From the NCBI RefSeq assembly GCF_000298235.1, contig NZ_BAHE01000002.1, positions 248,001-312,000 on the forward strand: a DNA stretch of 64,000 nt. Direction: 5' to 3'. Below the pieces are notes generated by a model. The model searched no databases and was not told where the DNA came from. It saw only the letters and a program-made list of their open reading frames with translations. Below are positions 37,762 to 49,091 of the stretch, one piece after another; within the stretch, counting starts at the first letter, position 1, and every line of letters begins with the position of its first letter. The position numbers were made by a program, and so were the translations under genes. Origin of the DNA: Gordonia namibiensis NBRC 108229 (GTDB taxonomy: Bacteria > Actinomycetota > Actinomycetes > Mycobacteriales > Mycobacteriaceae).

Positions 37762-38478
37762 GTCGAGGGCGTCGGTGAGGCGGCGCGTCGCCGTCACCGA
37801 CGAACCGAGCGCACTGGTGAGGGTCGCCTCGCCGGCCAACCGCAGGCGGGCCGCGAACTCGCTCGGGTGCACTTCCTCCCCCCGATCGTCCGGGTAGCGG
37901 AAGACGCTGCTCATCGCACGATGGCCGATCGCGGCGGCCGGTGTCGACGCACCCAGGGCGACGCGATGGGCCAGCCACACCTCTCCGCCGACCGTGACCC
38001 GTAGGCCTCCGGTCCACGCTCCGGTGCGGTCGCGCTCGATCCGGTCGAGATCCGTGGTGGTCGCCCCGTCGATCTGCACCGACCGGCCGATCTGCACATG
38101 TTCGTACAGATCGAGGACCGCGGTCGGGTCGAGGTCGGCGACGATGTTCGAGGTGTGGACCGCGCCGCCGGCGACCACGGTCGGTTGCGGATCGAGGCGC
38201 AGGCGGCCACCCGCACCCACCTCGATGTCCCATCGCGCACGGGAGTCCGCCCGGTCGCGCGCGGGCAGCGCGATCGTCGCGGCGACGCTTCCCATACTCA
38301 GGTGCGCACCGGGCTCCACCCGGATACGAACCACGATCTCGTCGCCACCCAGCGGCGTGGCCGCGGTGCCGATCAGCTGGGCGTGGCCGGGTGAGGTCAC
38401 CCGGACGGCGAGACCACCGGTCGCGCTGTGCCGCACACCGCGGTCGGCGGTCGCGATGATCTCGACGTCGGTGCGCAT
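37735..38478 (-). CDS. ureD: urease accessory protein UreD
   Basis: 247 aa. Recognised by GDEIVVRIRVEPGAHLSMGSVAAT, GGRLRLDPQPTVVAGGAVHTSNIVADLDPTAVL and RIERDRTGAWTGGLRV, all along the UreD beta-helix. UreD with UreF and UreG forms the complex that delivers nickel and CO2 to the UreC lysine. Last gene of the urease operon (ureA-B-C-F-G-D order as in mycobacteria), 2 bp after ureG. Its final codons form one arm of the terminator hairpin. Confidence 0.92.
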   Translation of the reverse strand: MRTDVEIIATADRGVRHSATGGLAVRVTSPGHAQLIGTAATPLGGDEIVVRIRVEPGAHLSMGSVAATIALPARDRADSRARWDIEVGAGGRLRLDPQPTVVAGGAVHTSNIVADLDPTAVLDLYEHVQIGRSVQIDGATTTDLDRIERDRTGAWTGGLRVTVGGEVWLAHRVALGASTPAAAIGHRAMSSVFRYPDDRGEEVHPSEFAARLRLAGEATLTSALGSSVTATRRLTDALDTTALVPNG

Positions 38479-38480
38479 CG

Positions 38481-39167
38481 CTACCCGGTCGTCACGGGCG
38501 CGGCGAGCTGCTCGCGAACCCAGGCGAGCACGTCGGTGGCCGCCGGGTCGTCGGTCAGCGAGATCATCGCCGTCGGCCGTCCCTCGCGGACGTTGTCGGC
38601 ATCGCGCCGCATGACCCCGAGGTCGGCGTTGACGCGCTCGGCCAGGTCGGTCTTGTTGATCACCAGCAGGTCCGAGAAGGTGACGCCCGGACCGCCCTTA
38701 CGCGGGACCTTGTCGCCGCCGGCCACGTCGATCACGAAGATCTGGACGTCGATCAGACCCGTCGAGAAGGTCGCGGTGAGGTTGTCACCACCGGACTCGA
38801 CGAGGATGAGGTCGAGCGGCGGGTTGGCCTCCACGAGGTCGTCGATGGCGTCGAGGTTGGCGGTGATGTCGTCGCGGATCGCGGTGTGCGGGCATCCGCC
38901 GGTCTGCACGGCGGTGATCCGCTCGTCGGGCAGAACCGCGTTGCGGCGCAGGAAGTCCGCGTCCTCGGTGGTGTAGATGTCGTTGGTCAGCACGGCCACC
39001 GACAGTTCGTCACGCAGTTGGCGGCAGAGCGCGGCGACCAGGGCGGTCTTGCCGGAGCCGACGGGACCGCCGACGCCGATGCGCAGCGCCTCACCGGGTT
39101 CACGTTTACGCCGGGGCCGGTCGTGGTCGTGGCTGTGGGGCTGCCCGTCGATGAGATGCGGGGGCAT
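38481..39167 (-). CDS. ureG: urease accessory GTPase UreG
   Basis: 228 aa. SIMIBI GTPase with P-loop [17 protein letters not shown] (residues 31-47), [13 protein letters not shown], the nickel-binding [17 protein letters not shown] (CPH motif), [12 protein letters not shown] and the base-recognising INKTDLAE. A His-rich N-terminus ([14 protein letters not shown]) precedes the GTPase core; such extensions bind Ni and are common where a separate UreE is missing, as in this operon. 48 bp lie between the ureF stop and this ATG. Confidence 0.96.
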   Translation of the reverse strand: MPPHLIDGQPHSHDHDRPRRKREPGEALRIGVGGPVGSGKTALVAALCRQLRDELSVAVLTNDIYTTEDADFLRRNAVLPDERITAVQTGGCPHTAIRDDITANLDAIDDLVEANPPLDLILVESGGDNLTATFSTGLIDVQIFVIDVAGGDKVPRKGGPGVTFSDLLVINKTDLAERVNADLGVMRRDADNVREGRPTAMISLTDDPAATDVLAWVREQLAAPVTTG

Positions 39168-39215
39168 CGTTGACTCCTCTTGATCGGGACGTGCAGGAAG
39201 GTACCTGCCTGATTT

Positions 39216-39887
39216 TCAGGACATGAAGAGCGGCATCGGTTGCCGCTCATGACGTTCGGCGAACACGTCGAGGATCGGGTCAGACAGGTCGGCGAGGCCC
39301 ACCGCCGCTTCGGCCGCGACACGTTCACACTCGGCGCCGAGTTCGGCGATCATGATCGAGACATCCGCCGGGTCGAGCGCGAGCAGGCGTTGGCCGGCAG
39401 TCGCCGACCCGCTCATCGTGGTGTACACGAGGACCAGTGCGGTGTGGAATCCCGACAGCGACGACGCCGCGCCGATCGATCCGCTGATCACCGGGAGATG
39501 CGTCGTCGGCTTGTGTGCCGACCAGTCGTGGTCGGGGAACATCCGGCGGGCGAGCCGGACCATTCCGCGACCTTGCGCGAGCGAGGCCTTCCGGGCCGCG
39601 GCCGACGGTGTGCGGGCGTCCATCTCTCGTTGTGCCGCAGCGACTTCGAGCACCCCGTCGGTCACCGCGGCGGCAACCGAGGCCGCGACGAGACCACTCG
39701 TCGTCACACGGCGGTACAGGAAATCCGCGAGATCGGCTGCCGTACGGATGAATCCGTCCGCGATCGCCTGCTCCACACCGCCGGAGTGCACGTGCCCGCC
39801 GACCGGCAGCCGGGAGTCGGCCAGGGACAGCATCATCGCCAGCGGGGCGTTCGCGGGCGAGGACTGCGTTCGAGGACGGTCGGACAT
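39216..39887 (-). CDS. ureF: urease accessory protein UreF
   Basis: 223 aa from ATG 39887, overlapping the ureC stop by one base (TGATG). All-helical protein: MMLSLADSRLPVGGHVHSGGVEQAI (the usual L-x-D-[ST]-x-[LF]-P-[TV]-G motif), AAARKASLAQGRGMVRLARRMFPDH and SGSIGAASSLSGFHTALVLVYTTMSG, ending with LADLSDPILDVFAERHERQPMPLFMS, where the C-terminal P-x-L-F-x-S is conserved. UreF gates GTPase activity of UreG and bridges UreD to urease. Confidence 0.93.
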   Translation of the reverse strand: MSDRPRTQSSPANAPLAMMLSLADSRLPVGGHVHSGGVEQAIADGFIRTAADLADFLYRRVTTSGLVAASVAAAVTDGVLEVAAAQREMDARTPSAAARKASLAQGRGMVRLARRMFPDHDWSAHKPTTHLPVISGSIGAASSLSGFHTALVLVYTTMSGSATAGQRLLALDPADVSIMIAELGAECERVAAEAAVGLADLSDPILDVFAERHERQPMPLFMS

Positions 39888-41605
39888 CAGAACAGGAAGT
39901 ATCGCTGTGCCATCGGCAGTTCGGACACCGGCTCGGCATCCCACACCTCGCCGTCGACCTTGACCGTGAACGTGTCGGGGTCGACCTCGATCGTCGGGCA
40001 CGCGTCGTTGTTCACCATGTCCGCCTTGCCGACGCCGCGGGTGTTCTTGACCGGGACCAGACGACGGTCGACGCCGATCCGCTCGGCGAGGTCGGGGTCT
40101 GCGCCGGGGGCGACGAAGCTCACCGACGTGGCGGCCGCCAGCTTCGGTGCGGCACCGAACATCGGGCGCGGCAGAACCGGCTGCGGTGTGGGGATCGACG
40201 CATTCGCGTCACCCATCGCCGCCCACGCGATCGCGCCGCCCTTGATGACCAGATCGGGCCGGACACCGAAGAACGCGGGGTCCCACAGGACGAGGTCGGC
40301 GAGCTTGCCCACCTCCACCGACCCGATCTCGTCGTCGAAACCGTGCGCGACGGCCGGGCAGATCGTGTACTTGGCGATGTACCGCTGGGCACGGTTGTTG
40401 TCGGCGCGACCGTCTCCCGGCAGCGCTCCGCGCTTGCGCTTCATGACGTGTGCGGTCTGCCATGTGCGCAACACCACCTCGCCCACGCGTCCCATCGCCT
40501 GCGAGTCCGAACCGATCATCGAGATCGCGCCGAGGTCGTGCAGCAGGTCCTCGGCGGCGATGGTCGACGGACGAATCCGACTCTCTGCGAAGGCCAGATC
40601 CTCCGGCACCGTCGGGTTGAGGTGGTGGCACACCATGAGCATGTCGAGGTGTTCGTCGAGAGTGTTCACGGTGTGCGGCCGCGTCGGATTCGTCGACGAC
40701 GGAAGCACATTCGGGTACGCCGCGACCGTGATGATGTCGGGCGCGTGGCCGCCGCCGGCACCTTCGGTGTGGTACGCGTGGATGCTGCGCCCGGCGATGG
40801 CGCCGAGCGTGCTCTCGACGAAGCCCGCCTCGTTCAGGGTGTCGGAGTGGAGGGCGACCTGCACCCCGGTCTCGTCGGCGACCCGCAGGCAGGCGTCGAT
40901 CGCGGCGGGGGTGCTCCCCCAGTCCTCGTGCAACTTGAAACCCGAGGCGCCCGCGCGGATCTGCTCGTGCATCGCGGCCGGACTGACCGTGTTGCCCTTG
41001 CCCAGCAGGGCGATGTTCATCGGCCAGTGGTCGGTCGCGGCGAGGATCGACGCGAGATGCCAGGCGCCCGGCGTGACGGTGGTGGCCTTGCTGCCCTCGG
41101 CCGGACCGGTACCGCCCCCGATCAGGGTCGTGATGCCGTTACCGAGCGCCTCGTCCATGATCTGTGGGCAGATGAAATGCACGTGGCAGTCGATTGCGCC
41201 GGCCGTGACGATCTTGCCGTTGCCGGCGATGATCTCGGTCGACGGTCCGATGACGAGGTCGGGGTGGATACCGTCCATCGTGTCGGGGTTACCGGCCTTG
41301 CCCATCGCGACGATGCGTCCGTCCCGGATTCCCAGGTCCGCCTTGATGATTCCCCAGTGGTCGAGGATCACGACGCCGGTGATGATCGTGTCGGGAGCAC
41401 CGTCGGCGCGGGTCGCCCGGCTCTGGCCCATCGACTCGCGGATCACCTTGCCGCCGCCGAAGACCGCCTCCTCCCCTGCCCGGCCGGGGCCGCCCGAGAG
41501 GTCGTCGGTGACCTCGATGAGCAGATCGGTGTCGGCGAGTCGGATTCGGTCGCCGGTCGTGGGACCGAAGAGCTGCGCGTAGCGGTCGCGTCCGAGTGTC
41601 GCCAT
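39887..41605 (-). CDS. ureC: urease alpha subunit UreC
   Basis: 572 aa from ATG 41605 ([20 protein letters not shown]), separated by 1 bp from the ureB stop. Dinuclear nickel amidohydrolase that splits urea to ammonia and carbamate. All ligands are present: H141 and H143 (CHVHF), carbamylated K224 (SGFKLHEDW), H253, H279 and D367 ([10 protein letters not shown]). The mobile-flap C326-H327 (MVCHHLNP) is intact as well. Numbering is +7 relative to the Klebsiella enzyme. Should be an active cytoplasmic urease. Confidence 0.98.
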   Translation of the reverse strand: MATLGRDRYAQLFGPTTGDRIRLADTDLLIEVTDDLSGGPGRAGEEAVFGGGKVIRESMGQSRATRADGAPDTIITGVVILDHWGIIKADLGIRDGRIVAMGKAGNPDTMDGIHPDLVIGPSTEIIAGNGKIVTAGAIDCHVHFICPQIMDEALGNGITTLIGGGTGPAEGSKATTVTPGAWHLASILAATDHWPMNIALLGKGNTVSPAAMHEQIRAGASGFKLHEDWGSTPAAIDACLRVADETGVQVALHSDTLNEAGFVESTLGAIAGRSIHAYHTEGAGGGHAPDIITVAAYPNVLPSSTNPTRPHTVNTLDEHLDMLMVCHHLNPTVPEDLAFAESRIRPSTIAAEDLLHDLGAISMIGSDSQAMGRVGEVVLRTWQTAHVMKRKRGALPGDGRADNNRAQRYIAKYTICPAVAHGFDDEIGSVEVGKLADLVLWDPAFFGVRPDLVIKGGAIAWAAMGDANASIPTPQPVLPRPMFGAAPKLAAATSVSFVAPGADPDLAERIGVDRRLVPVKNTRGVGKADMVNNDACPTIEVDPDTFTVKVDGEVWDAEPVSELPMAQRYFLF

Positions 41606-41606
41606 C

Positions 41607-41996
41607 TCACTTGCTCCCGTCGGCGTCGGCGGCGGGCGCCGACGAGCCCACCGGCCCGCATTCACCCGGCGGATCCATCGAGATCCCGTACACCTCACGC
41701 GTTCCCCCGAGCGGGACCAGACCGACGGCCATCTCGATGCCTGGCTCGAACCGCACCGCGGTCCCGGCCGGGATGTCGAGGCGTCGTCCGTGCGCGAGCG
41801 CGCGGTCGAAGTCGAGTGCAGGGTTGGACTGCGGGAAGTGAACATGACTGCCGACCTGCACCGGGCGATCCCCCGAGTTGACGACGGTCAGCTCGACGAC
41901 GTCGGCGCCGGCGTTCAGCTCGATGGTGCCCTCGGCAGGGATCACCTCGCCCGGGACGATGGAGGAGCGTGTGGCAGTGGGTGGCGTACCCGACAT
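41607..41996 (-). CDS. ureB: urease beta subunit UreB
   Basis: 129 aa. [71 protein letters not shown] and GGTREVYGI are the classic UreB strings. Structural subunit of the (UreABC)3 urease. Separate ureA and ureB genes are as in other actinobacteria. The C-terminal extension ([18 protein letters not shown]) is longer than in E. coli-type proteins. 45 bp after ureA. Confidence 0.96.
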   Translation of the reverse strand: MSGTPPTATRSSIVPGEVIPAEGTIELNAGADVVELTVVNSGDRPVQVGSHVHFPQSNPALDFDRALAHGRRLDIPAGTAVRFEPGIEMAVGLVPLGGTREVYGISMDPPGECGPVGSSAPAADADGSK

Positions 41997-42041
41997 CTCG
42001 GCCTCTCTTCGGCAGCTGGAAATCGGTTGGCGGAGCGGAGT

Positions 42042-42344
42042 TCAGGCGATCGGGTCGTGGACGGTCACCAGCTTGGTGCCGTCCGGGAACGTCGCCTCGA
42101 CCTGGACGTCGTGCAGCATCTCGGGCACGCCGTCCATCACGTCGTCACGTCCGAGCACCTCACGACCGGAGGTCATGAGCTCGGCCACCGACCTACCGTC
42201 GCGGGCACCCTCGAGGACGTGGTCGGTGATGAGCGCGACCGCCTCGGGATGATTGAGCTTGAGGCCGCGGGCCTGCCGCCGTCGCGCGAGTTCGGCCGCG
42301 TAGGAGATCAACAGCCGTTCTTGTTCATGCGGCGACAGTCGCAC
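42042..42344 (-). CDS. ureA: urease gamma subunit UreA
   Basis: 100 aa, full length, from GTG 42344 after a GAGGAG ribosome site. [69 protein letters not shown] and [18 protein letters not shown] cover the whole subunit. First gene of the operon; the 182 bp upstream to the thioesterase stop should hold the operon promoter, in which I found no recognisable NtcA/GlnR-like box. Confidence 0.97.
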   Translation of the reverse strand: MRLSPHEQERLLISYAAELARRRQARGLKLNHPEAVALITDHVLEGARDGRSVAELMTSGREVLGRDDVMDGVPEMLHDVQVEATFPDGTKLVTVHDPIA

Positions 42345-42526
42345 CGGGTTCGCTCCTCGTAGGTGGCCGACGGGTGGTCGTGGTTGTTGGCGGTGGAGTC
42401 ATCCTGCCACGCCGAGGAGACCTCGGCTCGTCGACGGGTGACGGCGAACCGGGGACCGTACGGCTCACGGGTCGGGCGGTCAGATCGTGACCATCCGAAG
42501 GGGCCCGGGAGCCGGAGACCGATCGG

Positions 42527-42949
42527 CTATCGGGCTTCGATGTTCTGTAGACGCACCTGCGTCTTGGCCAGCAGCGTGCCGTCCTGGTCCACCATGTCGA
42601 CAGCCCACAGCTGCTGACGTCGACCGCGGTGGATCGGCGTCGACGTCGCGGTGACCGTGCCGGTGCTGACGGACTTGAGGAAGTCGGTGTTGTTGTTGAC
42701 GCCGACCGCGGTCCCTCCGATACCCGTGTCCTGAAGCCAGAGGAAGCCGCTCATGCTCGCCACGCTCTCGCCGACCGCGCAGTAGACACCGCCGTGGACG
42801 ATCCCGAACGGCTGGTGGTGGCTCTCGGTGATCTCCATGGTGGCGACGATCCGATCCGGACCCGCCTCGACGACCTCGAGTCCGAGCACGCCGTCGAGTC
42901 CCTTGCCGAAGGAGTTCTGGAGGATCTCGTCCGCACTGTTCGCAGTCAT
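42527..42949 (-). CDS. PaaI-type hotdog thioesterase (Rv1847-like)
   Basis: 140 aa. Hotdog fold with HHQPFGIVHGGVYCAVGESVASMSG: the HGG and catalytic Glu in VGES resemble 1,4-dihydroxy-2-naphthoyl-CoA thioesterase and other PaaI enzymes; NNNTDFLKSVSTGTVTATSTPIHRGRRQQLW is the following core. Position next to ureA and opposite blaI equals that of M. tuberculosis Rv1847. Substrate unknown; menaquinone-pathway acyl-CoA is one option. It lies downstream of the predicted iron-regulated sRNA on the same strand. Confidence 0.9.
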   Translation of the reverse strand: MTANSADEILQNSFGKGLDGVLGLEVVEAGPDRIVATMEITESHHQPFGIVHGGVYCAVGESVASMSGFLWLQDTGIGGTAVGVNNNTDFLKSVSTGTVTATSTPIHRGRRQQLWAVDMVDQDGTLLAKTQVRLQNIEAR

Positions 42950-43033
42950 GGCGTCAAGATTGGCACGCCCGTCCGGCCTTGGCGATACCGACCCGGGAAC
43001 ACCGATGCCGCCCCCGACGTTGTCAGTCCAGAC

Positions 43034-43130
43034 AAACCGAAAGGCCCCGCACCTCGATGAGATGCGGGACCTTCCGTGGCGTGGACCGGGGGTCTCTGCA
43101 GCCCTCAGGACTCTCGCGCGGTCCGACGTG
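43034..43130 (-). ncRNA. predicted iron-responsive small RNA, MrsI (ncRv11846)-like
   Basis: No coding gene lies in 42950-43269. On the minus strand a consensus promoter predicts a start near 43130 and an intrinsic terminator ends near 43035, giving an RNA of about 95 nt. Inside, GGACCG (43124-43119) can pair with CGGTCC (43088-43083) to make a first hairpin; the second hairpin is the terminator. Position (between the blaI and Rv1847-like genes), strand (same as the thioesterase) and the overlapping iron box match what I remember of MrsI, the IdeR-controlled iron-sparing sRNA of M. tuberculosis. Sequence elements are seen; identity and targets are inference. Confidence 0.7.
43041..43073 (-). 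terminator. sRNA intrinsic terminator
   Basis: Read on the minus strand, AAGGTCCCGCATCTC (43073-43059) pairs with GAGGTGCGGGGCCTT (43055-43041) over 15 bp with two G-U pairs and a 3-nt loop, followed by TCGGTTTGTC, a T-rich tail. Confidence 0.8.
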
Positions 43131-43134
43131 ACAC

Positions 43135-43165
43135 TTAATGTAGGCTAGCCTTACCAACGTGTCAA
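43135..43165 (-). promoter_or_regulatory. sRNA promoter with IdeR/DtxR-like iron box
   Basis: Minus strand: -35 TTGACA (43165-43160), 17-bp spacer, -10 TACATT (43142-43137). Plus-strand ttaatgtaggctagcctta (43135-43153) matches the DtxR-family consensus (TWAGGTWAGSCTWACCTWA) at 15 of 19 positions and covers the -10 and most of the spacer, so iron-loaded IdeR would block initiation. Confidence 0.72.
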
Positions 43166-43269
43166 GGGGTCGGATGAAAGGCCACGTGAGAGGCGAAACC
43201 GCCTGCGCGGACGCGACAACCGAAGAAGACGTGAGCCTAGGGGCGCACAACGGGAGGCACAGCAGTAAA

Positions 43270-43668
43270 ATGCGAAAGATGAATGGGCTTGGCGACCTCG
43301 AGCGCGCGGTGATGGACACATTGTGGGCCGGCTCCGAACCGAAGACCGTCCGGCAGGTGCACGCCGAACTGTCCCAGGATCGCTCGCTCGCCTACACGAC
43401 GGTCATGACCGTCCTGCAGCGTCTCGCGAAGAAGAACCTCGTGACCCAGATCCGCGACGACCGCGCCCACAAGTACGTCCCCACCCACCCCCGTGAGGAC
43501 CTCGTCGCGAGTCTGATGGTCGACGCCCTCAGCGAAGCCGACGCTCCCGGGTCCCGGCACGCAGCCCTCGTCTCGTTCGTCGGACGGGTCGGTGCCGACG
43601 AGGCCGCGGCCCTACGTCATGCTCTCGATGAACTCGAAGCCGCCCGAGGAACCCGCGACACCGGTTAG
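43270..43668 (+). CDS. blaI: BlaI/MecI-family transcriptional repressor
   Basis: 132 aa from ATG 43270 (MRKMNGLGDLERAVMDTLW), preceded by GGGAGG; longer in-frame starts run into the intergenic sRNA region. Winged helix GSEPKTVRQVHAELSQDRSLAYTTVMTVLQRLAKKNLV with the N-terminal MD-x-LW typical for BlaI, then a dimer domain to residue 132. Very close in pattern to M. tuberculosis Rv1846c, which represses blaC and other genes and is removed by cleavage on beta-lactam sensing. Paired with the M56 peptidase 47 bp downstream; no beta-lactamase lies in the window. Confidence 0.93.
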   Translation: MRKMNGLGDLERAVMDTLWAGSEPKTVRQVHAELSQDRSLAYTTVMTVLQRLAKKNLVTQIRDDRAHKYVPTHPREDLVASLMVDALSEADAPGSRHAALVSFVGRVGADEAAALRHALDELEAARGTRDTG

Positions 43669-43715
43669 ATTCGCGGCACACCCCCCAACAGCCCACCCCT
43701 GAGGAAGCCCACCGG

Positions 43716-44666
43716 ATGACCGCCCTGCTCTTCGGCATCGTCAGCCTGGTGCTCGCCGGACCCGTACCCGAGGCACTGTCCCGGGCCAAATGGCCGATCA
43801 GAGCGCCACGCGCGGCGATGACGCTGTGGCAGGCCATCGCACTCGCCGCCGTGTTGTCGGCGTTCAGTTGTGGCCTGGCGATCGCCGCCAACCTCCTGGT
43901 GATCGGGGCCGACGGCACGCCGACGACGCATCCGCTGCACGAGATCGACCGCTTGGGCCTCCCCCTCTGGCTGGCCTGCGTGGGCGTCTTCGTCCTCACC
44001 CTGCTGGTCGGCGCCCGCCTCTTCTACACGACGATCCGCGTCGGACTGCGCACCCGCGCCCGTCGCAAGGCCCACCGCCAGCTGATCGACATCCTCGATC
44101 GCTGCGACCGGACCGACGCCGATGACCCCCTCTACGCGCGCGACGTCCGGATGATCGACGTCGAGCAGCCGCTCGCCTACTGCCTCCCCGGCCTGCGCCA
44201 GCGCGTCGTCGTCAGCGAGGGCGTCGTCCACCGACTGACCCGCGACGAGCTCATCGCCGTGATCGCCCACGAGCGCGCACATCTGCGGGCCCGGCACGAC
44301 CTCGTCCTCGAGGCGTTCATCGCGCTGCACGAGGCGTTCCCGCGGTTCGTCCGCTCCAGTTCGGCTCTCGGCGCCGCCGAACTGCTCGTCGAAGCCCTCG
44401 CCGACGACCAGGCCGTCCGAGCCACCGCTCCGACCACCCTCGGCCGCGCACTCGTCGCCTGCGCCGATGCGGTCGCTCCCCGCGGCGCGATGGCCGTCGG
44501 CGGGCCGACCACTCTCACTCGCGTCCACCGGCTGCGCGACGACCGCCCCGCCCGCTGGATCGCGGTCAGCGCCTACGCGACCGCCGCCGCCATCCTGGTG
44601 CTGCCGACCCTCGCGGTCGCGATCCCCTGGCTCACCGAGCTCAACCGCCTGATGTCGGCGTTCTGA
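43716..44666 (+). CDS. M56 family membrane metallopeptidase (BlaR1-like)
   Basis: 316 aa, Rv1845c-like. Four transmembrane segments (about 1-18, 38-62, 83-108 and 288-310). Zinc-protease motif AVIAHERAHLRARHD with H185, E186 and H189 lies on the cytoplasmic side; EALADDQAV is the third-ligand region. Unlike staphylococcal BlaR1 there is no penicillin-binding sensor domain after the last helix, so the inducing signal is not a simple beta-lactam acylation within this protein. Expected to cleave BlaI or a similar repressor. Operon with blaI. Confidence 0.9.
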   Translation: MTALLFGIVSLVLAGPVPEALSRAKWPIRAPRAAMTLWQAIALAAVLSAFSCGLAIAANLLVIGADGTPTTHPLHEIDRLGLPLWLACVGVFVLTLLVGARLFYTTIRVGLRTRARRKAHRQLIDILDRCDRTDADDPLYARDVRMIDVEQPLAYCLPGLRQRVVVSEGVVHRLTRDELIAVIAHERAHLRARHDLVLEAFIALHEAFPRFVRSSSALGAAELLVEALADDQAVRATAPTTLGRALVACADAVAPRGAMAVGGPTTLTRVHRLRDDRPARWIAVSAYATAAAILVLPTLAVAIPWLTELNRLMSAF

Positions 44667-44760
44667 GCCGTCCGAACCAGCTCGGTGAACACCTTTCGCA
44701 CGTGGCCCGAATGGTGAGGCAGATCGCCGTATCGGATCGTGAGGCAATAGGCTGTCGGGC

Positions 44761-47668
<2,908 letters not shown>

Positions 47669-47669
47669 C

Positions 47670-49091
47670 GTGGAGATCCTCATACTCGTCGCGAGTCTGG
47701 TCGGCTTCATCGCCCTCACGTTGGGCACCGCGCTGTTCGTCGCGGCCGAGTTCTCGCTGACCGCACTGGAACGTTCGACGATCTCGGCGGATGTCGCCAA
47801 ACGCGGAGACCGGCGCGCACGGCTGGTGCAGCGCGCGCATTCGACGCTGTCGTTCCAGCTGTCCGGCGCCCAACTCGGCATCACGATCACCACCCTGATC
47901 ACCGGCTACATCGCCGAACCCGTCCTCGCCCGCATCATCAAGCCGCCACTGGAAGCGGCCGGCGTGAGTCCGTCGGTCGCCTCGGCGACCTCACTGATCC
48001 TCGCGCTGGTGATAGCCACCTCGCTGTCGATGGTTCTGGGTGAGCTGATCCCGAAGAACCTTGCGATCGCCAAGTCGTTGGCCGTCGCGCGTGCCACATC
48101 AGGCCCGATGACGGCGTTCTCCGCGGTGTTCCGCTGGGCGATCCGGGGGCTCAACGGCACCGCGAACTGGATCGTCCGCCGGTTCGGCATCGAACCGACC
48201 GACGAGCTCGCCTCCGCCCGATCACCGCAGGAACTCGTGTCGCTGGTCCGTAACTCGGCCCGACGCGGGGCGCTGGACGAGCAGACCGCGACGCTGGTGG
48301 ACCGTTCCCTGCGGTTCGGTGAGCTCACCGCCGAGGATCTGATGACCCCGCGGGTCACCATTGACACCCTCGACCGCGAGGACACCGTCCGCGACCTGGT
48401 GATCGCGTCGTCACGCACCGGGCACTCACGCTTCCCCGTCGTCGTCGACGGCGACCTCGACGACCTCGTCGGCGTGGTCCACATCAAGCAGGCCTTCACC
48501 ATCCCGCCCGAGCGTCAGGCCACCACGCGGGTCACCTCGATTGCACGCAGCGTGCCGCGCGTCCCGGCCAGCCTCGACGGCGACGCGCTGATGCAGCGCA
48601 TCCGGGCCGACGGCATGGAGTTGTGCGTCGTCATCGACGAATACGGCGGGACCGCGGGCATCGTCACCACCGAGGACCTCATCGAGGAGATCCTCGGTGA
48701 CGTCACCGACGAGCACGACGACGAACGCGCCGACGTCGCGATCGACGGCAACGGCTACCTGTGCGCGGGCCTGCTGCGCATCGACGAGCTCTACGACGCG
48801 ACCGGCTATCACGCGCCCGACGGCCCGTACGACACCCTCGGCGGTCTGGTCATGTACTGCCTCGGACGCATCCCCGAGGTCGACGACGTCGTCGACCTGC
48901 CCCGCCGCTCCCCGGTCGGCGACGGCGACGACGACTCACCCGAGATGCCCGAGACCCGCGACGACATCACCTGGCGGGCCACGGTCGCCCAGATGGACGG
49001 CCGGCGCGTCGACGTCGTCGCACTTCGACCGGCCCCGGCCGGCGAGTTCCTGGGAGACGAGCCACGAGACACGGAGGCCGACAATGGGTGA
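47670..49091 (+). CDS. CNNM/CBS/CorC_HlyC transporter-like protein (Rv1842c-like)
   Basis: 473 aa from GTG 47670, one base after the guaB1 stop. DUF21/CNNM membrane domain (1-200) with three to four helices and SFQLSGAQLGITITTLITGYIAEP and LGELIPKNLAIAKSLAVA, the P-K-N motif; CBS pair about 215-340 (MTPRVTIDTL, FPVVVDGDLDDLVGVVHIKQ, VVIDEYGGTAGIVTTEDLIEEILG) and the CorC_HlyC C-terminal domain to about 445. CNNM/CorC proteins bind Mg-ATP and act in Mg2+ efflux. Overlaps the next, related gene by 8 bp. Confidence 0.93.
   Translation: MEILILVASLVGFIALTLGTALFVAAEFSLTALERSTISADVAKRGDRRARLVQRAHSTLSFQLSGAQLGITITTLITGYIAEPVLARIIKPPLEAAGVSPSVASATSLILALVIATSLSMVLGELIPKNLAIAKSLAVARATSGPMTAFSAVFRWAIRGLNGTANWIVRRFGIEPTDELASARSPQELVSLVRNSARRGALDEQTATLVDRSLRFGELTAEDLMTPRVTIDTLDREDTVRDLVIASSRTGHSRFPVVVDGDLDDLVGVVHIKQAFTIPPERQATTRVTSIARSVPRVPASLDGDALMQRIRADGMELCVVIDEYGGTAGIVTTEDLIEEILGDVTDEHDDERADVAIDGNGYLCAGLLRIDELYDATGYHAPDGPYDTLGGLVMYCLGRIPEVDDVVDLPRRSPVGDGDDDSPEMPETRDDITWRATVAQMDGRRVDVVALRPAPAGEFLGDEPRDTEADNG

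Noticed and set aside
39240..41582. 780-codon frame opposite ureF/ureC
   Set aside because: Composition of a codon-position shadow; urease genes on the minus strand explain the DNA.
43023..43319. Possible small protein on the minus strand across the sRNA region
   Set aside because: No ribosome site, start lies inside blaI, and the frame runs through promoter, box and terminator elements.
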